Shown here piece by piece: positions 34,559 to 43,908 of a DNA stretch of 48,042 nt. Under the pieces are notes generated by a model, which had not been told where the DNA came from, did not search any database, and worked only from the letters and a program-made list of their open reading frames with translations. Source of the stretch: Methanohalophilus profundi (GTDB lineage Archaea; Halobacteriota; Methanosarcinia; Methanosarcinales; Methanosarcinaceae). The position numbers and the translations under genes were made by a program. Numbering within the stretch: the stretch's first letter is position 1; each line of letters opens with the position of its first letter. The stretch is from the NCBI RefSeq assembly GCF_004137855.1, contig NZ_QBKB01000002.1, forward strand, positions 1,153,316-1,201,357. The letters run 5' to 3'.

Positions 34559-35152
34559 ATGATGGCAGCTTATAATAATGATCCATTGTGTGGCGAAAAG
34601 GCGCTTCCTTTACGCAAAATTGTTCATATGTCGGGAGTGGCGGTTCCCTTTATAGCGGATATTTATGGCAGGGAATATGCCGCACTGGCACTTGCAGGTG
34701 CAACACTTATTTTTCTCATAACGGAAGCTATCAAAGCGTCTGAAAAGAAAAGGTATGTGTATGGTCTTTTATGGAGGAACAGGGAGAAGGAAGTGTTCGC
34801 ACTGGACCCTTTGCTTTACATTCTATCTTTCTTTGTCCTTCTGGGTCTGAGTTATTTTGTAAATGCAGGTATATGTTATGCTTCCATGGTAGTCCTGGCT
34901 CTGGGTGATGGAGTAGCACCGCTGATCGGTCGTCTGGGAAGTTTGCGCCTGCCCGGTTCATGTAAGACGGTGGAGGGCACCATCGGAGGAGTAATCCTGT
35001 CTTCTATAGTAGGATTTTATTTTGTTGGAGTGCTGGCCGTTGTTGGTAGTGTGGCCGGTATGGTCACGGAATGTTCAATTTCCCGCCATGACAACCTTTT
35101 TATACCATTTGCTGCACTTGTGGCAATGCTTTTAGGGAATATACTTTTTTAA
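34559..35152 (+). CDS. Dolichol kinase/CDP-archaeol-type integral membrane protein
   Basis: About 197 residues from ATG 34559 (ATG 34562 and upstream ATGs 34451 and 34499 are alternatives; none has a clear ribosome binding site, and a TATA-like aaaatatatcc around 34528 favours the later starts). Five to six membrane helices. KIVHMSGVAVPF at the N-terminus, then ALGDGVAPLIGRLGS and CKTVEGTIGG, is the CTP-dependent dolichol (polyprenol) kinase/SEC59 pattern with the DG and KT-EG motifs. Likely phosphorylates a polyprenol lipid, for glycan transfer; a cytidylyltransferase is a less likely reading. Confidence 0.7.
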   Translation: MMAAYNNDPLCGEKALPLRKIVHMSGVAVPFIADIYGREYAALALAGATLIFLITEAIKASEKKRYVYGLLWRNREKEVFALDPLLYILSFFVLLGLSYFVNAGICYASMVVLALGDGVAPLIGRLGSLRLPGSCKTVEGTIGGVILSSIVGFYFVGVLAVVGSVAGMVTECSISRHDNLFIPFAALVAMLLGNILF

Positions 35153-35253
35153 AATTAATATGTAAAATAATTTTATACACTTTCTCTCATTAAATTGGAA
35201 TCTGCATTCTTGTATGTAGGATTGTTAATTATTATTAGTTGAAATTAAATAGG

Positions 35254-35288
35254 AAAAAATATATAGCACAACACGGAAGGGGGTTTCC
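35254..35288 (+). promoter_or_regulatory. TATA element followed by a GGAA-N6-TTCC site (NrpR-type operator)
   Basis: aaaatatatag (35255-35265) is a good TATA element. GGAA (35275-35278), six bases, then TTCC (35285-35288) follow, placing the dyad across the expected transcription start. GGAA-N6-TTCC is the NrpR operator described in methanococci, and an nrpR gene lies 2.7 kb upstream. The transcript would run into the UPF0058 gene with a leader of about 90 bases. Confidence 0.5.
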
Positions 35289-35315
35289 ATAGGGAATGAT
35301 TTTATCTAACTCATT

Positions 35316-35336
35316 TAGATTCTATTTCTGAATCTA
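35316..35336 (+). ncRNA. Leader hairpin TAGATTC-N7-GAATCTA, possible small RNA element
   Basis: A perfect seven-base stem with a seven-base loop lies about 35 bases downstream of the predicted start site at the NrpR-type operator and before a second TATA-like sequence (gatataaaac, about 35350) nearer the UPF0058 ATG. The arrangement, a nitrogen-type promoter feeding a short structured RNA ahead of another promoter, would suit a small RNA or a structured leader. Weak evidence. Confidence 0.3.
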
Positions 35337-35371
35337 TGCTGCTTTAAATTGATATAAAACAGGTTGTTACA

Positions 35372-35656
35372 ATGCACAAAGATGAACTGATCCAGTTGCA
35401 TACTTTGATGGCCCAAATCAAAAGGTATCTGGAAGATCAGGGTGTAGAACATGATTTTGAGGATTATAATTCTCTCTCCATAAGTCCGGTTCACATCCAT
35501 CGAAGCAAAGCAGAACACAAGCATGCAATCTTTATCCTCGGTAATCACCTGGCATCCATCATTTCAGAAGACGAGATATCCAGTGTGAGCAGGACCTCTG
35601 TCAGGATGCAGGAATTTGCCGAGAGATCGGGACATGGGGTTTCACATCGTAATTGA
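35372..35656 (+). CDS. UPF0058 family protein
   Basis: 94 residues. MHKDELIQLHTLMAQIKRYL, NSLSISPVHIHRSKAEHKHAI and LGNHLASIISE mark the archaeal UPF0058 family, a small mostly helical protein with a His-rich segment. Function unknown. Upstream DNA carries a nitrogen-regulator-like site, which may connect it to nitrogen status. Converges on rimI with seven bases between. Confidence 0.85.
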   Translation: MHKDELIQLHTLMAQIKRYLEDQGVEHDFEDYNSLSISPVHIHRSKAEHKHAIFILGNHLASIISEDEISSVSRTSVRMQEFAERSGHGVSHRN

Positions 35657-35663
35657 ACGGAAC

Positions 35664-36149
35664 TTAAGATATGGCAGACCAATCATCTGCCATTAAGTCT
35701 TCATGCAAACCTACGGGATATAGATATTTCTTCATAATTATTCCACATCCCCCATCGATATAATAACCCGGTTCATACCAGCAGTCGACAAACCCCATGC
35801 GACTATAAAGACTCCTGGCTTTTTTATTGCTGGCACGTACTTCCAGGCGCATATATTTTACATTCCGGTTGCGAAAATGTCTCTGTATTACCTGCAATAA
35901 TGCCTGACCGATTCCCCTTCTCCGGAATTCTTTTTTAACGGCAAGGGAAAATATCCTCCCCTCCTGTTCACTACTGCGGTATCCCATTACAAAACCTGTA
36001 ATGGTCTTCCCGCTTTCAGCGACAAGAAAACCTTCCGGATTCATTTCATAGAAATCCATGTAGGTGTAGGGGTCATGGTCCTCGAACGCCTCCATTTCAA
36101 TCTGCAGCACCTCGGCAAAGTCCCTTCCTTCGAATTTTCTAAACAGCAA
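35664..36149 (-). CDS. rimI: GNAT N-acetyltransferase, RimI-like
   Basis: 161 residues. Acetyl-CoA-binding motif A is FSLAVKKEFRRRGIGQALLQ (about 85-105), followed by YMRLEVRASNKKARSLYSRMGF and a C-terminal YYIDGGCGIIMKK, as in archaeal N-terminal acetyltransferases of the RimI/Ard1 type. Substrate would be protein N-termini. Twenty bases downstream of archaeosine synthase on the same strand, so it may share the transcript. Confidence 0.85.
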   Translation of the reverse strand: MLFRKFEGRDFAEVLQIEMEAFEDHDPYTYMDFYEMNPEGFLVAESGKTITGFVMGYRSSEQEGRIFSLAVKKEFRRRGIGQALLQVIQRHFRNRNVKYMRLEVRASNKKARSLYSRMGFVDCWYEPGYYIDGGCGIIMKKYLYPVGLHEDLMADDWSAIS

Positions 36150-36168
36150 TGTAGCCCCTCCCGGGCCT

Positions 36169-38001
36169 TTATAATTTTTTGACGTGCCTTACATCCACGG
36201 CAATGCCCCGGTTTGAACATATCATCTCAGGGCCGCTCATTGCAGCACGTCCAACACAGAATGCTTTATCTCCGCATATGAACACTTCATCATTGGGGCG
36301 AATCCGTTCATCGGCATTGATGACTCCCGGTGCCAGTATTGAACCGCGTGGCACGAAATCATCGATATTTACAACATAATCTCCTGTTTCAATAATCCTC
36401 TTAGCCCCTTCGATGGTCAGGGCTATCGTACCATTTTCGGGTATCAGGGTTATGAGTTGTTCCTTATCCAGAAATGCCTGGTAGCGGGGGAAAGGGGCTT
36501 TTATTTTTGAATCAGGGGGTAATAGTTTTTCACCGGAACCTGCACCAAACTGGTAATCTGCAATGGCTTTTAGCATGTCCCGTCTGTAATCTCCCCTGTA
36601 GCTGAGCCCGCTACATAATTCTTTTAATGTATCTTCCAGTTTGTGCAGGGAGTTTGGGGAGGTCACATTTCCGTCGGAGGTGTAAGTTATTTCCAATCCG
36701 AGTTTTTTGGACACGTTCTCACATATACTGCGATATTCATCTTCCACATGTGCTACAATATGTTTGTAAGGATGTTTGCGCAGGAAGTCCTCCAGACATT
36801 TCTCGACCCAACTGTGTTCCTCCGCATCCCAGTAGCCCGTTACTGTGGTGTCATAATGTGCTGCAGGATATGTGACTTCCAGTTCCCGGGGTACTATTCC
36901 CAGAGGTGAGGTAATTATGACTTCCTGCACAAGTTTAAGATTCTTTCCAAGTGCCTTGCGGAATCTGGAATGGGTCATAGAAATAGAATAAGGTTTGCGG
37001 GCCGAACAGGGTAAAAGTAGCAGGACATCTTTTTCTGGTGGTGTGTATCTCTGCTGTACTCGTCGGGCAAAGCGTACAACTTCAGGCCTTGTCAGGGATT
37101 CAGAGGTTGTTGCAAGCAGGGGTGCGGGTTTGAATAGGGCTGTTCTTTCTTCGAGGAAATCGTATTCTGCATCACTCAGGCGCAGCATTGCCACAAGGGC
37201 TGGGTCATGACGGCATCTTCCTTCCACGTATTCCCTGAGAGAGGCACTGTGTATCCGTTGTCTGACAAGGGCGACTTCTGCCTCAAGGGTGGCGATGTTA
37301 TGTTTTTCAAGTAGGCGGGCGCGTTGCTTTTTATCCATATCCTTTAATTCTTTTGCACTCATGCCGCTGCAATGGGCACAGCAGCAGGGTAATTCTGCAA
37401 GCCTGTCCAGATGGATGATACCGGCTGTTGTCATGTATTTATCTTCAAAGGCCGCGATCGTTGCCCTTGTCGTATCCAGGATGTCCACTCCCAGATAAAT
37501 CAGCATGGCAACATTTTCCGGCAGGGCGATATTCGGTGCATAAAGGGCCGAATCAGGTGCAATGTTCTCCCTGGTCTCCATGAGATTGGCCAGCAGCCTG
37601 CGAGGATTGCCTTCATGGCAGCCGATGCCGTCTGCCACATAGAGGTCCCGGGTAGTTTCCGGGTCTCTTTCAGAATAGGCTATACCCGTGGGTCCCTCGT
37701 CAGCTGGCACATCAATCTTTTCACAGGTAACATCTCCTGCTACCATGGGCGAATATGTGCAGGAAGGCATGATTATGAGTTTATTTTTTCCCACATTTTC
37801 TCTTAACCTCAGGGTGGCTTGTGTTGCTGCTTTTCCACTACCGAAATGCCATTGGTTGCCTGGATATATTATATCTGCTTCTGTCTCTGGTTTGAGGGAA
37901 GAAGTGTCAATTACCGTTGGTGTAGGCATTGTGTTGTTAAGATAGAGGCTTCCCGTTCTTGCAGCCCCATCTCTCTGGTGGACTTCAAAGTATCTGGTCA
38001 T
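36169..38001 (-). CDS. arcS: Archaeosine synthase subunit alpha (TgtA2/ArcS)
   Basis: 610 residues. Acts on preQ0 already placed at tRNA position 15 to form archaeosine. The N-terminal part resembles tRNA-guanine transglycosylase (LADNQY-type core: GVDILDTTRATIAAFEDKY, CCCAHCSGM cysteines), a middle domain has LLLPCSARKPYSISMTHSRF and SPLGIVPRELEVTYPAAHYD, and a C-terminal PUA domain (about 530-605, GAKRIIETGDYVVNIDDFVP, EVFICGDKAFCVGRAAMSG) binds RNA. The PCSARKPYS block is a mark of ArcS. Full length. Confidence 0.9.
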   Translation of the reverse strand: MTRYFEVHQRDGAARTGSLYLNNTMPTPTVIDTSSLKPETEADIIYPGNQWHFGSGKAATQATLRLRENVGKNKLIIMPSCTYSPMVAGDVTCEKIDVPADEGPTGIAYSERDPETTRDLYVADGIGCHEGNPRRLLANLMETRENIAPDSALYAPNIALPENVAMLIYLGVDILDTTRATIAAFEDKYMTTAGIIHLDRLAELPCCCAHCSGMSAKELKDMDKKQRARLLEKHNIATLEAEVALVRQRIHSASLREYVEGRCRHDPALVAMLRLSDAEYDFLEERTALFKPAPLLATTSESLTRPEVVRFARRVQQRYTPPEKDVLLLLPCSARKPYSISMTHSRFRKALGKNLKLVQEVIITSPLGIVPRELEVTYPAAHYDTTVTGYWDAEEHSWVEKCLEDFLRKHPYKHIVAHVEDEYRSICENVSKKLGLEITYTSDGNVTSPNSLHKLEDTLKELCSGLSYRGDYRRDMLKAIADYQFGAGSGEKLLPPDSKIKAPFPRYQAFLDKEQLITLIPENGTIALTIEGAKRIIETGDYVVNIDDFVPRGSILAPGVINADERIRPNDEVFICGDKAFCVGRAAMSGPEMICSNRGIAVDVRHVKKL

Positions 38002-38083
38002 GGCATAGAATAGAACTATATAGATGTAAACGTTTTCTACTCAATCACATAATATTGATCAATACATTACAGGTTGAACGCAT

Positions 38084-39460
38084 ATGCTTCTTAACAGGCT
38101 GAAGGAGATAGTCGGCGATAAAAACGTAAGTAATTCGGCCTCGGACATTTGTTGCTATTCTTCGGATGCCTCCCAGGTAAAGGGTCGTCCTGAATATGTG
38201 GTACGCCCGCATAATTCAGAACAGGTAAGCAAGATAGTAAAACTTGCTTCTGAAAATGAAATGCCTGTGGTGGCTCGGGGTGCTGCCAGTGGGCTTGCAG
38301 GTGGCGCAGTACCGGTCCGTGGTGGAATTGTGCTGGATATGAGCGGTATGGATGAGATTATCGATATAGACATTGATAATCTGCAGGTAACTATCGGACC
38401 CGGGGTCGTGCATTCCAGGCTAAACGAAACCCTGAAACCCTATGGTTTCTTCTTCCCTCCCGACCCGGGCAGTACTGCTATGTGTACTCTGGCGGGCCTT
38501 ATAGCGAACAATGGCAGCGGAATGCGTTCCGTGAAATATGGGACTACGAAACGTTATGTGCTGGACCTTGAAGTAGTTCTTGCGGACGGCAGCATTATAA
38601 GGACCGGTTCAAGAACACTAAAAACGGCTTCAGGTTATGATCTGACAGCCCTGATGGTAGGTTCTGAAGGAACCCTGGGCATAATTACTGAGGCGGTTTT
38701 GAAGATTCATCCCCTGCCCCGTGCCAGGCTGGTAATTCTCCTCTCCTTTGATAGTGCGGAAAAAGCGGGAGGCGCAGTTGTGCGTATCCTTTCCTCAGGT
38801 ACAATCCCCTCCGCCTGTGAAATACTTGACAGTACCACTATACGTGCCCTGAAATCCTATGATCCTACTCTTGATATCCCTGATGCAGGTGCGATTCTTA
38901 TGGTTGAGGTGGACGGTTCAGAAGGTGCGGTCTCCGAGGCTTCAGAAATGGTGAAAAAGGTATGTGAAGGGATTGCAGATGACATACGTGCGGCAAGGGA
39001 TGAACAGGAAAGTGATCGCATCTGGGCCGGTCGGCGTATCGTGGGGGCGGCAATAAGTCGCCTGGATCCCCTGCGCAATCGGGTTTATGTAGGGGAGGAT
39101 GTCGGTGTGCCAATAAAAAAGATACCTGAGATGATCGTGAATGTACACAGGATATCCGATGAAGTAGGAATTCCTATCATGATATATGGTCATATAGGAG
39201 ATGGCAATCTGCATACCGGCATGAGTATAGATATGCTCAGTGAGGAAGAATGGGACAAGCTCCACAGGGCTGCTGACCTTATCTATCGAAAGGCAATAGA
39301 ACTGGGGGGTACGGTCTCCGCAGAACACGGAATTGGTGGTGCACGCTCGGAATATATGGAACTTGAGCATCCTACATCCCTGCCGGTAATGTCCCTTATC
39401 AAGAAAGCCCTTGATCCCAAAGGAATCCTCAATCCCGGAAAATTGGGGGTGGATAAATGA
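38084..39460 (+). CDS. FAD-linked oxidase, GlcD/D-lactate dehydrogenase family
   Basis: 458 residues. FAD-binding PCMH domain (about 35-215) with PVVARGAASGLAGGAVPVRGGIVLDMS and PPDPGSTAMCTLAGLIANNGSG, then the C-terminal FAD-oxidase domain with GHIGDGNLHTGMS and GGTVSAEHGIGGARSEY. Typical substrate is a 2-hydroxy acid such as D-lactate or glycolate. Its stop overlaps the next gene's ATG (ATGA), so the Fe-S subunit is translationally coupled; together they form a two-subunit dehydrogenase similar to GlcDF or HdrD-like pairs in methanogens. Electron acceptor is not evident. Confidence 0.9.
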   Translation: MLLNRLKEIVGDKNVSNSASDICCYSSDASQVKGRPEYVVRPHNSEQVSKIVKLASENEMPVVARGAASGLAGGAVPVRGGIVLDMSGMDEIIDIDIDNLQVTIGPGVVHSRLNETLKPYGFFFPPDPGSTAMCTLAGLIANNGSGMRSVKYGTTKRYVLDLEVVLADGSIIRTGSRTLKTASGYDLTALMVGSEGTLGIITEAVLKIHPLPRARLVILLSFDSAEKAGGAVVRILSSGTIPSACEILDSTTIRALKSYDPTLDIPDAGAILMVEVDGSEGAVSEASEMVKKVCEGIADDIRAARDEQESDRIWAGRRIVGAAISRLDPLRNRVYVGEDVGVPIKKIPEMIVNVHRISDEVGIPIMIYGHIGDGNLHTGMSIDMLSEEEWDKLHRAADLIYRKAIELGGTVSAEHGIGGARSEYMELEHPTSLPVMSLIKKALDPKGILNPGKLGVDK

Positions 39461-40518
39461 ATGATGAAGATCGCAGGTCAATCCTGAAATGTGTGCACTG
39501 TGGAACCTGCAGGGCTTATTGCCCGGTATTCAATGAATATGGCTGGGAATCCACCAATGCACGGGGCCGGATGCTCATTGCCCAGCAAATCGATGATGAT
39601 TCGGATATTGATGACAGTTTCCGTTTTTCCCTGGATACATGTACAACCTGCGGGATATGTGAGCAAATGTGCCCTTCAGGGGCAACACCTCCGGATATAG
39701 TTGAAAATGCACGTGCAGCTGTTGTACGCAAGGCCGGAGCCAGCAAGGCTCAGGAAAAACTCAAAAAGGACACTGTTGAATGGGGCAATACCCTGCGCGA
39801 ATCCCGGCAACGCCTGCACTGGCTAGAACCGACAGAGAGGGAAGAACTACCTGATAAATGCGAATATGTTTATTTTGCAGGCTGTATGACTGCATACAGA
39901 TATCCGGAAGTTGCACGCAAGACCTTTGACATCCTCAGGAAATTCGGGGTGGGTGTTTTGCAGGACGAGGTATGCTGTGGTTCCCCTCTGCTTCGCACAG
40001 GCTCTGATGCCTCCGAATTGATCTAGCACAACATGGAGCAGATAAAAAAGAGCGGGGCAAAAACCATAATCACAGGATGTGCTGGTTGCTACACTACCCT
40101 GAAAAAGGATTATCCCGATGAGTTTGAGGTACTTCATTTATCCGAGTTTTTAGAACAAAAACTCGATGAACTTGATATCCACAAACTTGATATTTCCGTG
40201 TCCTATCACGACCCCTGTCATATAGGCAGGGCGCATGGTATATACGAAGCACCTCGCAATGTTATCAGGCGTATATGCAATCTTGAGGAGATGGACACCC
40301 ACCATGAAAATGCGCGCTGCTGTGGTGGCGGAGGTGGTGTGAGGAGAAGTTTCTCAGATCTTTCCCGCTCCCTTGCCTCCAAAAGACTGGATGAGATTCC
40401 AGAAAAGGCCGAATTACTCGTAACTTCCTGTCCCCTGTGCCGTTCCAATCTTGAGATGGCTGCAGAAGACCGTGAGCTCATAGACCTTATTGAGCTGCTT
40501 GAAAAGGCCATCTGTTAA
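39457..40518 (+). CDS. Fe-S/CCG-domain oxidoreductase subunit (GlcF-like) with in-frame TAG
   Basis: 353 residues if the TAG at 40024-40026 (codon 190) is read through. Two [4Fe-4S] motifs, CVHCGTCRAYCPVF and CTTCGICEQMCPSG, precede two CCG domains: YFAGCMTAYRYPEV with DEVCCGSPLLRTG, and GCAGCYTTLKKDYPDEF, YHDPCHIGRAHGIYEAP with ARCCGGGGGV. The first CCG domain ends SELI, then TAG, then HNMEQIKKSGAKTIITGCAG in the same frame with no gap, exactly where homologs have a continuous helix. In Methanosarcinaceae UAG can encode pyrrolysine, so a Pyl-containing or suppressed product is expected; otherwise the gene is truncated before the second CCG domain. Partner of the preceding FAD oxidase. The end overlaps the convergent kinase gene by four bases. 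Confidence 0.85.
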
Positions 40519-41985
40519 TTTTGAAGTGACGGGAGTTTCACGAAAATTTGTGTGAGGCTTTCGCTTTCTGTTATTTCCAGTTCTCCTTTGTGTGTGCCGA
40601 TTATTTCCCTGCAAATACGTATTCCTGCATCGTCCATGTCTTCCTTCAAGAGGAGATGGGTTGTGTTCGACTTTGTCTGGTAATTCAGGCACATATTCTA
40701 TACAGATATCGATATTTTCGCCCCCTTTCAGGGTTGTGATGGATATCGTGGAATCTGCCGGGCAAAACCTGATGGCATTATCCATCAGGTGGAGGAATAC
40801 TCTTCTGAGGTAATTATAGCTGCCAGAAATTTCACAGACGTGTTCATCAAAGCAGGTATCTACAGTAATCCCCTTTTCCCTGATTTGAATGGAAATGTCC
40901 TGTAGTATTTCTTTTAAAAATTTGTTTATATCCAGGGGGCTAAAGGAATATCGTATGTTCTTTCTGGCTGTATCATTTGCATAAAACAATGATTCTACGA
41001 GTCTGTGAAGAAATATTGAATTGCGAGAGATGGATTCCATGGCTTTTTTCTGTTCTGGACCAAGTTCTCCGAGCCTTTCTTTGTTGAGCAGGTCACTGAA
41101 GCCTTTGAGGGATATCATGGGAGTGCGAAGTTCATGACTGGTATTGGCAATGAATTCTTTTTTGACCTGATCAATAGTTTTTAGTTCTTCATGGGCCTTT
41201 TTGAGTTGCTCTTCAGTTTCTTTTTGGGCAGTAACATCTTCGCCGGCAACTACTATTTCTCCAACTTCTCCCAAATCATCCCTCAAAACAGTCTGGCGCC
41301 AGCGAATTAATCTTTTTTCCCCTTTGCGGTTTATAATATGATTTTCCAGGTATTCGGGTATGCCCTTTTCTTCATTGAGTAGTCTTTTGAATTGCTTCTT
41401 GACCTTTATTTTTTCCTCTGCAGGAACAAAACTGTCTATCCAGTTTTTTTCCTTTAGTACGGAGGTCTCATATCCCAGCACCTTTGCAGTTTTTTGGTTC
41501 GCAAGCTTGATATTCATATGCCTGTCCAGGATTATCATTATGGAACCTGCCGTGTCTATGTACTTGAGGGCCAGGTCCCTTTCCTGGCGGATCTGCTCCT
41601 GCAACCCTTTTATTTTTAGCAGGGTCTCAATACGGCTCTTAAGTATGAACTCATCAACCGGTTTCAGGACAAAATCATCCGCACCATTATTGAAGGCCCT
41701 GATTTTTTCTTTCCTATTGTTTATGGCTGTTACGATGATCAGAGGTATGGCACGTGTATCCTGGCGTTGCTTTATGATTCTGCATATTTCATGGCCACTG
41801 ATATCATTCAGGTTAATATCCAGCAATATCACATCAGGATTTGTTTTTTCTATGATTCCCAGGCTGCCAATTCCTGATTTTGCCTTTGTTATGGTATACT
41901 CTGCCTGCAGCATCTTCTCGATAATATCTATGTCTTCAGGCTTGTCATCTGCTATCAGTATTTCTAATTGCTTCTTTTGAAGCAT
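40515..41985 (-). CDS. Hybrid response regulator-PAS-histidine kinase (frame interrupted near 40658-40660)
   Basis: About 490 residues. Receiver domain (1-125; phosphorylated Asp in DVILLDINL, LKPVDEF), PAS domain (about 140-255, with YLENHIINRKGEKRLIRWRQT), HisKA with phosphorylated His in FIANTSHELRTPMISLKGFS (about 280), then an ATPase domain with N-box LMDNAIRFC. After PDKVEHN the frame becomes nonsense; dropping one C from the GGG (+ strand 40658-40660) restores HLLLKEDMDDAGIRICREII and ends FVKLPSLQN with TAA at 40515. The glycine-rich ATP-lid boxes are weak even then. No DNA-binding output. Not near a partner regulator. Reading without correction runs to 40414 and overlaps the Fe-S gene. 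Confidence 0.8.
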
Positions 41986-42060
41986 GAACTATCTCCTACA
42001 CAGCACATATATATGCAGAGTATATATACATATAGTTATATAAAATTTCTTTAAAAAAGT

Positions 42061-43899
42061 TCATTTCTTTTTGGGTTCCCACATGCCGCTTTTGCCGGAA
42101 ATCAGACATTTCCAGCTGTTACCCACAAGATCCATCCGGTCTGCCTTTTTTAGAGCTTCAAGAATATATTTGCGATTTCGTTTATCCCTGTAATGGAGGA
42201 TTGTGCGCTGGATCTTCTTGTCTCTTCGTGACGTGGCAACTTCTATATTTTCCCCCGTGAAGGGGTCAATGCCGGTATGATACATGCAGGTGGATGCTGT
42301 CATGGGGGTTGGTGTGAAATCCTGCACCTGCTCACTATACAATTTATTATCGCGTATGTATTCGGCAGTTTCGATCATCTCTTTTAGCCCGCAACCCGGA
42401 TGGCCGGACATGAGATATGTCTGGAGGTATTGCTCTTTGCCCAGTTTCTTGTTGATTGCTGAATACATTTCCACAAACTTTTCAAAAACATCTCTGCCCG
42501 GTTTCCTCATACTGTCGGTGACTTTTTTTGAATAATGCTCCGGTGCCACAGCAAGTCTTCCACTGACATGCTTTTTACATATCATTTCCAGATACTCAGG
42601 TTGGGTCAGGGCAAGGTCGTAGCGCACACCGTAAGTTATGAAAACTTTTTTCACCCCGGGAATTTGTTCCAGGCGGTTTAGTAGTTCCATGTTTTTGCTG
42701 TGGTCAGTATTCATTGACGGGCAGACCTCGGGGTAGAGGCAGAACTTGTCGGTACACACTCCTTTGTCTTTCCAACGGGAACATTCCATTGAATACATAT
42801 TTGCGGTGGGCCCGCCCACTCCATTGATATTTCCCTTGAAATCTTTCATTTTGGTGAGGCTTTTTGCCTCTCTTAAGAGTGATTCAATACTCCTGGAATT
42901 AACCATGCGGCCCTGATGATGGGCGATGGCGCAGAAGGAACAGGCACCAAAGCAACCCCTGTGGGTAGTGAGGGAGAAGCGCACCGGCTCAATAGCAGGG
43001 ATGTCTTCTTTGTAAGCGGGGTGTTTTTGTCTTGTGTAAGGTAACTCATAAACTTCATCCAGTTTTTGGGTTTCAAGAGGTTTTGCCGGAGGATTCTGGA
43101 CAATGATAGTTTTGGGGTGGGGCTGGACCAGTATTTTCCCATTTCCCGGATTTTGCTGCTGCCAGAGGGTTTTGTAATTTCTGGCAAAGGCTTCCTTTTC
43201 TTCTGAAACCGTAGTGTAGGATTCCAGTTCGATATAATCCATGCCTTTAAGTTCTTCTTTCCAGGTCTTCACCGGGGTTTTCCAGACTGTACCGGGAATG
43301 TCCTTTATTTGTTTGATATCTTCTCCTGCCTGCAATCTGCGTGCGATTTCTTCTGTCTGGGTTTCGCCCATCCCATATATCAGAAGGTCTGCCGGGGCAT
43401 CTGCAAGAATTGATTTCCTTACTTTTCCTGACTGGAAATCATATTGTGCCAGTCTGCGCAGGGAGGCTTCTACGCCCGCAATCACAATAGGGGCATCCGG
43501 ATATGCCTGATGTATGCGATTGGAATATACAATGGTAGCCCTGTCCGGTCGCATACCAGGGCTGCCTCCCGGAGAATACATATCACGTTTACGTGGCTTG
43601 AGGGATGGTGTATAGTTGGATACCATTGAGTCCATGTTGCCGGCGGTTGCAGCAAAGAAAAGTTCCGGTTTTCCAAGTTTCTTAAACTCTTCCGGTTTAT
43701 CGTGGGCAGGCTGGGCTATTATTCCTACTCTAAACCCTCTGGCTTCAAGGAGGCGGCCTATCAGGGCGGCCCCGAAGGAAGGGTGATCAACGTATGCATC
43801 GCCTGTAACTATGATTATGTCAAGGGTGTCCCATCCCCTCTGATGCATTTCTTTTTTTGACATGGGGAGGGGCTTTGATGTTTTCTTATCGTGTTTCAT
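42061..43899 (-). CDS. YgiQ-family radical SAM protein
   Basis: 612 residues. The N-terminal GDAYVDHPSFGAALIGRLLE and the Ser/Pro-rich block KPRKRDMYSPGG, the canonical radical SAM CxxxCxxC in GCFGACSFCAIAHHQG (about 335), ANMYSMECSRWKDKGVCTDKFC and MSGHPGCGLKEMIETAEYIR are UPF0313/YgiQ marks. Substrate is unknown in all organisms. Ten bases downstream of the metallo-beta-lactamase-fold gene, so probably co-transcribed with it. Confidence 0.9.
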   Translation of the reverse strand: MKHDKKTSKPLPMSKKEMHQRGWDTLDIIIVTGDAYVDHPSFGAALIGRLLEARGFRVGIIAQPAHDKPEEFKKLGKPELFFAATAGNMDSMVSNYTPSLKPRKRDMYSPGGSPGMRPDRATIVYSNRIHQAYPDAPIVIAGVEASLRRLAQYDFQSGKVRKSILADAPADLLIYGMGETQTEEIARRLQAGEDIKQIKDIPGTVWKTPVKTWKEELKGMDYIELESYTTVSEEKEAFARNYKTLWQQQNPGNGKILVQPHPKTIIVQNPPAKPLETQKLDEVYELPYTRQKHPAYKEDIPAIEPVRFSLTTHRGCFGACSFCAIAHHQGRMVNSRSIESLLREAKSLTKMKDFKGNINGVGGPTANMYSMECSRWKDKGVCTDKFCLYPEVCPSMNTDHSKNMELLNRLEQIPGVKKVFITYGVRYDLALTQPEYLEMICKKHVSGRLAVAPEHYSKKVTDSMRKPGRDVFEKFVEMYSAINKKLGKEQYLQTYLMSGHPGCGLKEMIETAEYIRDNKLYSEQVQDFTPTPMTASTCMYHTGIDPFTGENIEVATSRRDKKIQRTILHYRDKRNRKYILEALKKADRMDLVGNSWKCLISGKSGMWEPKKK

Positions 43900-43908
43900 T
43901 GTTATGGA

